A DNA stretch of 64,000 nt from contig CACZJU010000001.1 of NCBI GenBank assembly GCA_902781515.1, forward strand, positions 124,001-188,000. The letters run 5' to 3'. Every line of letters starts with the position of its first letter. Within the stretch, counting starts at the first letter, position 1. Positions 8,578 through 16,365 of this stretch are shown here, one piece after another. The stretch comes from an uncultured Bacteroidales bacterium. GTDB taxonomy: Bacteria; Bacteroidota; Bacteroidia; Bacteroidales; Bacteroidaceae. Below the pieces are notes generated by a model, which had not been told where the DNA came from, did no database searches, and saw nothing but the letters and a program-made list of their open reading frames with translations. The position numbers and the translations under genes were made by a program.

Positions 8578-10384
8578 GAATATATTCCGCGCAATGCTGC
8601 TTTCACTCGCGATTGGATTCACTTCGTGCGTGAACGAGCTCGACTCCCCTGCATCATCTCCAGGAGGTCGTTTGCAGTTGTCGTTGGGTAATATATCCAC
8701 AGCTACCACACGTAGTACACCAGGCGAACTGGGTGCTCCTGTGGCAGAAGACTTTCACCTAAATCTTATCATGAAATCTGGTCATGTTGTATATGACGAT
8801 GTTTTTACCGAAGAGGAACTCTCTGTTCCTATAGGTGAATACGACGTTACTGTAAGTTATGGTGATAACGCTATTCTTGGGCTTGACAATCCTTACTATG
8901 TGGGGACAACTACAGCTACAGTGATTGCGAATGAGACTGCTGAGGCTTCTGTCAACTGTGAAGTTGGCAATGCACTCATATCTGCCAAATTCGGTGCAGA
9001 CGAGGATGAACATGCTCGTTTCGAACGTTTCTATAGTGACTATGCCTTGTATGCTTATGTAGGTGATAAGGGTATTGCCATTGATCGGAACAAACAGGCA
9101 AAGAGCATATATTTACGGGCTGGTAGTCGTGCAAGACTGCGTTTCTGGGGTAAATTGAAGATGGAAAACGACCGTGAGGTTAGTTGTGACCTCCTGGCCG
9201 AGGATTTCCCCAAGGTATTGAATGCTGCCGACCATGCAATCGTTACGCTTACCTTACCTGATCCAGAGAGTGCACTGGGTGTAGATATTAGTAAAGTTGA
9301 GGTGGAAAGTATTACTCTTGATGAAACAATACCTCTTTCTTGGTTGCCAGTTCCGATGGCGACAGCCGAACATAAGTATGTTGGCGGGAAACTCGTTGGT
9401 ACAGACATCGTATTTTCAAACTCCTATCCTGGGATGAAATGGAAGGCAGTGGTTACTGACCCAAATGATGTGGAAATTCGTTCAGTTGAGGGTACAGGTG
9501 AACTGAAGACACCATATACAAGTTATACTGCTTTGCCATATTTGCCTCATGGTAAATATAAGGCTACGTACTATCTTGCATCAGCCGACGATTCATACAC
9601 GAAAACAAGTAGTCGTGAATTTATGATTGGATCTCCCGCGTTTTCTGTTACCGTGGACGGTTATACGAACTATGATCGCTATTTAACAGGTGATGTTGAC
9701 GGAGCAAATAATCTCAATGGTCGTACCATCTATGAACCTACAATAAACTGGAACATAAGCGAAACGTTGCTGACAAACAGTAATTACACTTATACCTATA
9801 GCTATACCTATGATGGTAATACCACTAATATCCCAGCTGGTACTAATAGTTTTACAGCAGAAGCATGGAATAACCAGACTCCACAGGCTGACAAACATGT
9901 GTTAACAGCGAGTGCAACCTTTGATGGCGTGACTGTTACAGACCGTCGAGAGTTTGTCATCACCGGTCTTCCTTATTCTCTGAATCTGGCAAGTCATGAT
10001 GAATGGACACAGTCTGGTGGTGTAGATTGGTTTGACAACGACGTACGCCTTGGATATATGAGTTCTGGTAGTCAATATATCCAAACAAATACATCTATAT
10101 GCATCCCACCTTCTACATATTACATGGCAGACTATAGTGTAAATGTGCGTAGCGCCACGGTGGGTACTACTTTCTCTATAGAAATCGGTAATAACGTAAT
10201 ATTAAGTATAGAAGAAAGTGGTCAGGTATTCAATTTTGGCACCGACCATGTACATACGGGTTCCACAGATCCGTTCAAGGACGATAATAACTATGCAACA
10301 CGGATTTATTGCAAGAATAGTTATGGTGCCTCACAGACATGTTCTCATATTTATTCTTTAACCCTGAAATACGCTAAGCCATGA
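8570..10384 (+). CDS. DUF4493 lipoprotein with long C-terminal module A
   Basis: A 604-residue lipoprotein; lipobox GFTSC, Cys20, then VNELD. The DUF4493 unit has RLQLSLGN followed by TATTRS (Arg48), and PYYVGTTTATV followed by ASVNCEVGNALISAKF. From about residue 355 (FSVTVDGYTNYDRY) begins a 250-residue module with a repeated SNYTYTYSYTYDG pattern, FVITGLPYSL and a final KNSYGASQTCSHIYSLTLKY. The same module closes the lipoprotein at 11986-13863, where it is joined to a different N-terminal domain. The start overlaps the previous gene by 8 bp and the end overlaps the next ATG by 4 bp. Confidence 0.74.
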   Translation: MNKNIFRAMLLSLAIGFTSCVNELDSPASSPGGRLQLSLGNISTATTRSTPGELGAPVAEDFHLNLIMKSGHVVYDDVFTEEELSVPIGEYDVTVSYGDNAILGLDNPYYVGTTTATVIANETAEASVNCEVGNALISAKFGADEDEHARFERFYSDYALYAYVGDKGIAIDRNKQAKSIYLRAGSRARLRFWGKLKMENDREVSCDLLAEDFPKVLNAADHAIVTLTLPDPESALGVDISKVEVESITLDETIPLSWLPVPMATAEHKYVGGKLVGTDIVFSNSYPGMKWKAVVTDPNDVEIRSVEGTGELKTPYTSYTALPYLPHGKYKATYYLASADDSYTKTSSREFMIGSPAFSVTVDGYTNYDRYLTGDVDGANNLNGRTIYEPTINWNISETLLTNSNYTYTYSYTYDGNTTNIPAGTNSFTAEAWNNQTPQADKHVLTASATFDGVTVTDRREFVITGLPYSLNLASHDEWTQSGGVDWFDNDVRLGYMSSGSQYIQTNTSICIPPSTYYMADYSVNVRSATVGTTFSIEIGNNVILSIEESGQVFNFGTDHVHTGSTDPFKDDNNYATRIYCKNSYGASQTCSHIYSLTLKYAKP

Positions 10385-11103
10385 AGCACATTATATATAC
10401 TATACTTGCCATAGTAATGCTGGCCGCATGTCAGCAGGAAGAACTATTTACAACAGAGCAGGGTAGGGCAGTGCTTGAGCTTACTCTGACGCGTGCAGGT
10501 CGTCCCGTTGCCACAACCCGTGCCGTAGATGATGATTTGGTACTCGATATATACAAGTCTGGAAATATTCCATTTGTTCATTATGATGCTGGTACGGTAC
10601 CACAAAAGATTGTATTGGAACCAGGAACCTTCAAGGTCGTAGCTTATACCAATAATCAGGAGAATTGGAAGAGCGCTAACGGCGGAAAGGGAGAGGGGTG
10701 CTATTATGCTGAGACTACTGTTGAGATGGAAAGCGATATGGTTGTCCGCCTTTCTCTTGACGTTCCTATGATAAACTATGCCGTAGGTCTGGAACTACCA
10801 GAATACTTCAACAACCTATTCCGTGCTTATACATTCATATTGAAGGGTGGCGGTCGTACCACAACTATCAAGGAAGGTGAACGCGCATATTTCGATGTAA
10901 ATGATGGTGGCTTTACATATTCTTTACGTGCCACTAATACCGATGGTGTTACCAAATCTCATTCTGCTATAGAATATGATGAGGTGGAATCCGGAAAACT
11001 GTTTACGCTACGATATAGTTACGACTCCGATTCAACAACTGGTGGCGTTGATATCGTTATTACAGACGATATGGAAACCGATGATAACGATGTGAATCTT
11101 TAA
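10381..11103 (+). CDS. Small DUF4493-type surface lipoprotein
   Basis: A 240-residue lipoprotein with lipobox MLAAC, Cys17, followed by QQEE. The first strand VLELTLTR is followed by ATTRA (Arg47); a second TRA occurs at Arg38. The rest is a single DUF4493-like domain with GCYYAETTVEM and a C-terminal acidic tail (DDMETDDNDVNL). Lengths of about 240-300 residues, as here and in several neighbours, match a single pilin-sized subunit. It overlaps both flanking genes (ATGA and TAATG). Confidence 0.72.
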   Translation: MKHIIYTILAIVMLAACQQEELFTTEQGRAVLELTLTRAGRPVATTRAVDDDLVLDIYKSGNIPFVHYDAGTVPQKIVLEPGTFKVVAYTNNQENWKSANGGKGEGCYYAETTVEMESDMVVRLSLDVPMINYAVGLELPEYFNNLFRAYTFILKGGGRTTTIKEGERAYFDVNDGGFTYSLRATNTDGVTKSHSAIEYDEVESGKLFTLRYSYDSDSTTGGVDIVITDDMETDDNDVNL

Positions 11104-11999
11104 TGAAATATCTGAGCATCATATTGTCCTTATTGTTGTTTGTCGCATGTTCTGTTAATGAAACAGACATACAGACAGAACAGCCCTTATCTGATGATGA
11201 GGACCAGATGGGTAATGTTGAGCTCACACTTACAGGCGAATATGAGACACGTGCAACAACGACGGTAATAACAAAAGAGGAGGCTGATAATTTCCTCATC
11301 ACTATATATAAGGGTAGTGATGTATATCGTCAGACAGCACGTTTGAAGGATATGAACACTAAGCTATCGGCTGGTTATGGTTACAAGGTTTTTGCTGAGA
11401 GCTGTAGCGAGGAAGAGGCGATAACAACAAATGATGGATGGGGACAGCGCCGTTATTCGGGATTGTCGACTTCGTTCTCAGTGAAGGCTGGTAAGACCAC
11501 CCCTGTCAGTGTCGGTTGTTCGGTTGCTAATGCTGGTGTGGAGGTCGTGTTCGATGAATCGGTACCAGCCTACTTCACAACTTCATACGATATTACTATT
11601 CAAGAAGGCGACCGTCGTATAGTATTCGATTATATAACTGGCGGAACTCAAGTAGATGGTTTGATTAACCAAGGCGATGTGGCTTATTTCAATCTTGATG
11701 AAGAGGGGCATCATACGGTTACATATACTATTACTGCTGTTGGACCAAAGACCCTGATAAAGACTGGTACATTGGAACTTAGCAAAGCAAAAATCAGTCG
11801 TATTAAGCTAAACTATGAGCGTAGCGACTTCGCATTCTCTATATTCCTCGATGAACAAGAGATGTATATGGAAGAGTATATTTATATTACAGATGATGAT
11901 ATAGAGGTTGATGACGGTACAACTGATACCAACACCTCGCATGACAATTATAGCGAGGAAGATACAAATGTGGATATTGGAACTTATGGACAGGAATAG
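11103..11999 (+). CDS. DUF4493-type surface lipoprotein, GWGQRR subgroup
   Basis: A 298-residue lipoprotein; lipobox LFVAC, Cys16, followed by SVNETD. Strand NVELTLTG precedes YETRA (Arg50). The middle contains NDGWGQRRYSGLSTSF and ANAGVEVVFDESV, closely matched in the gene at 13863-14675 (NEGWGQRRFAGKSDPF, YNAGLCVLFDKSF). The two are therefore paralogues that flank the fimbrillin-like gene. The C-terminus is strongly acidic (DDDIEVDDGTTDTN). The last 14 bp overlap the next gene. Confidence 0.72.
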   Translation: MKYLSIILSLLLFVACSVNETDIQTEQPLSDDEDQMGNVELTLTGEYETRATTTVITKEEADNFLITIYKGSDVYRQTARLKDMNTKLSAGYGYKVFAESCSEEEAITTNDGWGQRRYSGLSTSFSVKAGKTTPVSVGCSVANAGVEVVFDESVPAYFTTSYDITIQEGDRRIVFDYITGGTQVDGLINQGDVAYFNLDEEGHHTVTYTITAVGPKTLIKTGTLELSKAKISRIKLNYERSDFAFSIFLDEQEMYMEEYIYITDDDIEVDDGTTDTNTSHDNYSEEDTNVDIGTYGQE

Positions 12000-13863
12000 A
12001 TTTTTAAGCATATTTATGACTGTGGCTGCTATTCTTTTTGCAGCTTGTTCCGATGAGGCAATTGTCGGTTCCGTCAACGATGAATTTGTTCATATGACCA
12101 TCGAGGCTAATACTGTATCCACTCGTACGGCTTTGGCAGAAGATGGCACTACGGTGCAGTGGTCAGTAGAGGACGAGATTGCAGTCTATGACTTTCAGAC
12201 ATCCAAACATAATTTTGTAGCTCAGGTAGCTTCTGACGGACATACTACATTTTCAGGCAAGATTACGGCCAAGAGTCCACGCTTTACTGCAGTATATCCT
12301 TACTCTTTGGCTGCTGAGAATTGTACAAGTGATGCTACTATCTCTGTTTCTATACCTTCAACTCAGTATGCAACGCTCGGTGGTTTCCCCACAGATGGCG
12401 AAGTCTGTGCAAATATTTCCGTAGCCAAGGGTGAACGCAACCTTGATGGAAGTCCAGCAAGTATCACGTTCCATAATGTATGTCAAATGTTGCGCTTTAC
12501 CATTCCGCCCTATGCCGATGGACAGATAAGCCGCATACAGTTTACAGCACCAACGGCAATTGCTGGAAAACTCTCTATTGATTATAGTGGTGACAAGCCC
12601 GTAACGTCTATAGCCTCTACAGACAGTAAGGTTATAACGGTATTGCCGCCGCGTCGTACTTCGACCTTTGCAGCAGGTACATACTATATACTGACTGCTC
12701 CTGTGAGCCTTGCAGGTTTCTCTATGACATCGGCATGTGGCAGTAAGACGTATTCTTTGGCTAGTGTTTCTACTTTTGGTGGTCAGGCTGGTCGTGTTTA
12801 CAATTTGGGATGCATAGACTTGGTCAATACCCCTTTGATTACGGATTGTCACCATATATATGACGATATGAATGAGCTTGTGGGAACAACTCTTACAGTA
12901 GCAGGTGCACCAATCGTTGGACAACCTTGGTCGGTGGAAATAAAGAATGGTAGTAAGGTAGTACGCTCTTTGTCTATAACTGGTGATAGCCAAACTTCAG
13001 ATGAAACGGATTCATCCTGGCCTTACATTCCTGCAGGAAACTATACGGTGGAGTATACCTATATAACTTCAAACGGCAAGCGTATTACGACTGCTTTGCC
13101 CACATCTCTTACGGTTCCTGCCCCCACATTGACATTGTCGGTAGATGCTTATACTGCACATTCCAAATATGAAGAAGGGAACATTAGTGGCGCCAATGAG
13201 TGTGACCGCCTGACTGTATATTCTCCCACGGCACACCTTTCTGTTGCGTCCTCGTTAATAAATAATTCTAATTACTCGCTTTCATATCAGCGAACAATAA
13301 ATGGACAATCAACTACCAGCACGGATAAGACTAACAGTCCGTCATGGGCAAACTATACCAACATTCCTGTCAGTGGAAGTCTACATACGCTTTCTGTTAC
13401 GGCAAACTTCGCCGGAACTCAGGTTACGGGCACTAAGCAAGTACGAATTACAGGTCTGCCGGCAAACTTTACACCACCAACAGAAGCTACAGGTTGGACA
13501 AATGACAAGGGTACTGTAAACTTTAATAGTGATCACGTACGTTTGGGAAACTATTCACTTTCACAGCCCCATAGAATAAAAAATGCTTCATGGTTTAACA
13601 TTCCAAGTGGAACTCGTATTGCTCTCGACTACGATATCGTACTGCATCGTGCGGCTGTAAATACAACGGCAAACGTTAAGATGGGCGACCAGCAGATAGT
13701 GGAGTGTACGGACAGTAAATATAACAATGATGTTCATAACACTGGGATTACGCAAGCAACTCTGTCGGCTAATGTTTCATCGGTAACCTGTGAAGGTAGT
13801 TATGGTTCTGGTGCAACTTGCACAAAAGTATATAAGCTGTACTTCAAATACGGTACAAAGTAA
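11986..13863 (+). CDS. Fimbrillin-like lipoprotein with C-terminal module A
   Basis: A 625-residue lipoprotein. The ATG at 11986 is preferred over the upstream in-frame codons because it gives a proper signal peptide with lipobox LFAAC (Cys21, then SDEA). The N-terminal half resembles the Mfa-like/fimbrillin family: strand VHMTIEA, STRTA with Arg47, then VQWSVEDEIAVY, the usual W-x-x-x-D-x-I-x-V-Y of that family, and YPYS further on. The C-terminal part, from about residue 380 (LTLSVDAYTAHSKY), repeats the module seen at the end of the 8570 gene, including QVRITGLPANF and a final CTKVYKLYFKYG. Joining a fimbrillin-type domain to this module links the locus to pilus proteins. Confidence 0.72.
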   Translation: MDRNRFLSIFMTVAAILFAACSDEAIVGSVNDEFVHMTIEANTVSTRTALAEDGTTVQWSVEDEIAVYDFQTSKHNFVAQVASDGHTTFSGKITAKSPRFTAVYPYSLAAENCTSDATISVSIPSTQYATLGGFPTDGEVCANISVAKGERNLDGSPASITFHNVCQMLRFTIPPYADGQISRIQFTAPTAIAGKLSIDYSGDKPVTSIASTDSKVITVLPPRRTSTFAAGTYYILTAPVSLAGFSMTSACGSKTYSLASVSTFGGQAGRVYNLGCIDLVNTPLITDCHHIYDDMNELVGTTLTVAGAPIVGQPWSVEIKNGSKVVRSLSITGDSQTSDETDSSWPYIPAGNYTVEYTYITSNGKRITTALPTSLTVPAPTLTLSVDAYTAHSKYEEGNISGANECDRLTVYSPTAHLSVASSLINNSNYSLSYQRTINGQSTTSTDKTNSPSWANYTNIPVSGSLHTLSVTANFAGTQVTGTKQVRITGLPANFTPPTEATGWTNDKGTVNFNSDHVRLGNYSLSQPHRIKNASWFNIPSGTRIALDYDIVLHRAAVNTTANVKMGDQQIVECTDSKYNNDVHNTGITQATLSANVSSVTCEGSYGSGATCTKVYKLYFKYGTK

Positions 13864-14675
13864 TGAGATTGAGCCTACGACATATTATCCCAATGTTCGC
13901 AGTCATAATTTTGACGGCCTGTTCGGGTGATGCTGAAATGAAAGACGCTGGACAGGGTGCCTTTACTTTTGGTATTACTACTGACGGTATGAATATTGAG
14001 GTGGTTACACGTACTGCACATCAACTTACCGCGAATGAGGCTGCTGACTACAATATAACTTTAAATCAGGGAGACGAAACTATATGGTCGAAGCGTTATG
14101 CGGATATTATTGATGCAGACCGCACTCAACCGTTGGGCTCCGGTTATACGGTAAGTGCAGAGAACTGCAGCACTGATGAGGCTGAGAATGCAAATGAAGG
14201 CTGGGGACAGCGTCGTTTTGCTGGAAAGAGCGATCCTTTTGTTATCGTTTCCAAAGAAACAACACTTGTGATGGTGAACTGCTCGATGTACAATGCAGGT
14301 CTGTGCGTTTTGTTTGACAAGTCGTTTACTGACTATTTCTCTGAGTATGCTGTCACAACCGATGACTTGCGAGCCTTGAAATTTAATGCCACTAATGGGG
14401 CAGAGTTCGATGCAGAGCATCAAATGATAAGTGGAAGTGTGGCATACTACAATACCGATGATAGTGGTTTACATAGTGTACGTGTCGTTATTTCTGCTTC
14501 TGCAGGATGGGACGGAACAGTACGTATGACGCGTAATCTTACTCTCCAGCGTGGAAAAATCACACGTCTGCGTGTTCGCCTTAGCAACGCTCCCATGGGT
14601 AGTATCTCATCCATATCCATCACCTATAGTGACGTTTTCGACGAGTCGGAGGAGGAAATACCCCTTAAAGACTGA
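13863..14675 (+). CDS. DUF4493-type surface lipoprotein, GWGQRR subgroup copy 2
   Basis: A 270-residue lipoprotein with lipobox ILTAC (Cys20), followed by SGDAEMKD. Strand AFTFGITTDG is followed by VVTRT (Arg50). It shares NEGWGQRRFAG and an AGLCVLFD strand with the 11103 gene, so the pair arose by duplication. The C-terminal acidic tail (FDESEEEIPL) is also shared in style. It starts in a TAATG overlap with the preceding stop. The following gap of 60 bp is the largest within the locus and could hold a weak internal promoter, though I see no TAnnTTTG there. Confidence 0.72.
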   Translation: MRLSLRHIIPMFAVIILTACSGDAEMKDAGQGAFTFGITTDGMNIEVVTRTAHQLTANEAADYNITLNQGDETIWSKRYADIIDADRTQPLGSGYTVSAENCSTDEAENANEGWGQRRFAGKSDPFVIVSKETTLVMVNCSMYNAGLCVLFDKSFTDYFSEYAVTTDDLRALKFNATNGAEFDAEHQMISGSVAYYNTDDSGLHSVRVVISASAGWDGTVRMTRNLTLQRGKITRLRVRLSNAPMGSISSISITYSDVFDESEEEIPLKD

Positions 14676-14735
14676 TGCATAAATCAAATTTAAATATAAT
14701 TTCAATTAATTAATAACCCCTAAAAACAAAAAATT

Positions 14736-15572
14736 ATGAAAAAGTATTTTTCTATGGTAGCCGTAGCAGTCGCAGCACTTTTCACGGCTTGTACTTCTGA
14801 GACTGAGATTGCTCCCGAGGAGCAAGGTATGGGAACACTCTCTCTGGTGGGTACCACAGTAGATGCCGAAGTTGTTACACGTGCCAATGTTACAGGTGAT
14901 GATTTAGAAGATTGGTTGGCAACTATCTCTCAGGCAGGTGTAGCTGTAACAGGTTATGAAGATGTAGACGCCAGCACTATTAGTAATGTAGAATTGTCAA
15001 GTGGCGATTATGCTGTATCTGTCAAGAACTATGCAGACATGGCCACAGCCCTTGCCGTTAAGCCATACGATGTAGATGACAATGCATGGGGTGCAGCTTA
15101 CTATAAGGGTAGCGAAGCCGTCAATCTTAAGGCCGGTGAAAAAAAGAGTGTAACAGTAGCTTGCGGCGGAGCACAGAACGGTCGTGTAAGCGCAGAGTTC
15201 GATGCTACATTCACGGGTAATACTTATGTTACCGAAGGCTATACTCTGACTGTAAAGAATGCCGAATCAAATCCAACTCGTTCTTTGACATTCAATGCCT
15301 CTAATACAACTAAGAAGGCTTATTTCGGTCAGGTAGACGGAAATGGTGATGGTGTATCAACAACAGTTTATTATTCACTTTCTTATACCTATGGTGAGAC
15401 ACCGAAGACCATAACTGGCAGTTTTACTCTTGCCCCTGCTACGGAAAAGAAGCTGAAGGTAACCATGAGCACTCAGGGTACGATTTCTCTCATCCAGATT
15501 ACCTACGACGAGTTTGGAGAGCCCATAGATGAGCCCATCGCTCTTGATGCATTGACTGGTGAAAAACAGTAA
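14736..15572 (+). CDS. DUF4493-type surface lipoprotein
   Basis: A 278-residue lipoprotein; lipobox LFTAC with Cys19, followed by TSETE. The strand GTLSLVG is followed by VVTRA (Arg49). It is a textbook single DUF4493 unit: AAYYKGSEAVNLKAGEKKSV, then VACGGAQNGRVSAEF, then SLTFNASNTTKKAYFG, ending in IQITYDEFGEPID. Length and composition make it the most pilin-like of the set. A/T-rich DNA without an obvious promoter precedes it. Confidence 0.74.
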   Translation: MKKYFSMVAVAVAALFTACTSETEIAPEEQGMGTLSLVGTTVDAEVVTRANVTGDDLEDWLATISQAGVAVTGYEDVDASTISNVELSSGDYAVSVKNYADMATALAVKPYDVDDNAWGAAYYKGSEAVNLKAGEKKSVTVACGGAQNGRVSAEFDATFTGNTYVTEGYTLTVKNAESNPTRSLTFNASNTTKKAYFGQVDGNGDGVSTTVYYSLSYTYGETPKTITGSFTLAPATEKKLKVTMSTQGTISLIQITYDEFGEPIDEPIALDALTGEKQ

Positions 15573-15589
15573 TGTCTGACTTATAACTT

Positions 15590-16339
15590 ATGAAGTACAA
15601 TAGTCTACATGTAATCTTCGTGTTGGCAGCATTGCTCTTTGGAGTCGTTAGCTGTCAGCAGGAGGAACTTCGTTTGGACAAAACGAAGAACATGGGACGT
15701 ATTGTGCTTTCAAACTCAGATGTCGCGGTCTTTGCTAATGATGTGGAGACACGCGCAACACTCGACAACTATAGTGGATTTGTCTTCACCCTCAACGGAG
15801 TAACCGTTGACGGGTGGACAGTCCGCGATAGTGTCATTTCCTTTACCAACAATGCTGCTATCATAGAGGCAGGAACCTATAGCCTGTCGGTTAACAACGA
15901 TGCAGCGTCGCTGGTGAACAATGGTTGTGCCAACTATAGTGGTTCCACAACCCAGAACTTCTCCCTTGTTGCCGGTGGTACTACATCGGTGAGCATTAGT
16001 TTGGGAGCTCCCAAGAATGCCAAAGTTACCATTGGCTATTCCGATGGCTTTACTGCAAAATACGAAAACGTTCGGTTGACGTTGACGGCTGGAGGCCGCT
16101 CCGTCAATCTGGGCAATGTCCTGGACTGTGAGGATGAGGCCTTCTTCCCCGCAGGCTCGGTCAGCTATACTGTAACGGCAACAGCGAAAAGCGGTAGCCA
16201 TGTTACGGACATTACCTCTGCTTCGGGTTCTACAACTCTCGTTGCAGGAAAACATCACGTAATCTCTCTCACGGCTAATCCCGTGACGGATGAAATCGTA
16301 CCCCTCATCGAAGGCACTCATAACGATTACTTCGATTAA
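15590..16339 (+). CDS. DUF4493-type surface lipoprotein
   Basis: A 249-residue lipoprotein; lipobox GVVSC, Cys22, followed by QQEEL as in the 10381 gene. Strand RIVLSNS leads to VETRA with Arg55. The rest is a single DUF4493-like domain with NYSGSTTQNFSLVAGGTT and AKVTIGYSDGFTAKYENVRL. It lies 17 bp after its neighbour and 26 bp before the giant secreted protein, so it is probably co-transcribed with both. Confidence 0.72.
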   Translation: MKYNSLHVIFVLAALLFGVVSCQQEELRLDKTKNMGRIVLSNSDVAVFANDVETRATLDNYSGFVFTLNGVTVDGWTVRDSVISFTNNAAIIEAGTYSLSVNNDAASLVNNGCANYSGSTTQNFSLVAGGTTSVSISLGAPKNAKVTIGYSDGFTAKYENVRLTLTAGGRSVNLGNVLDCEDEAFFPAGSVSYTVTATAKSGSHVTDITSASGSTTLVAGKHHVISLTANPVTDEIVPLIEGTHNDYFD

Positions 16340-16365
16340 AACATAGAGGCGCCAAAAAGAAAATA

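Noticed and set aside
12358-12993. 211-codon minus-strand frame in the fimbrillin-like gene
   Set aside because: Low-quality composition (many Cys, Tyr, Arg) and no start signals; it opposes a convincing lipoprotein.
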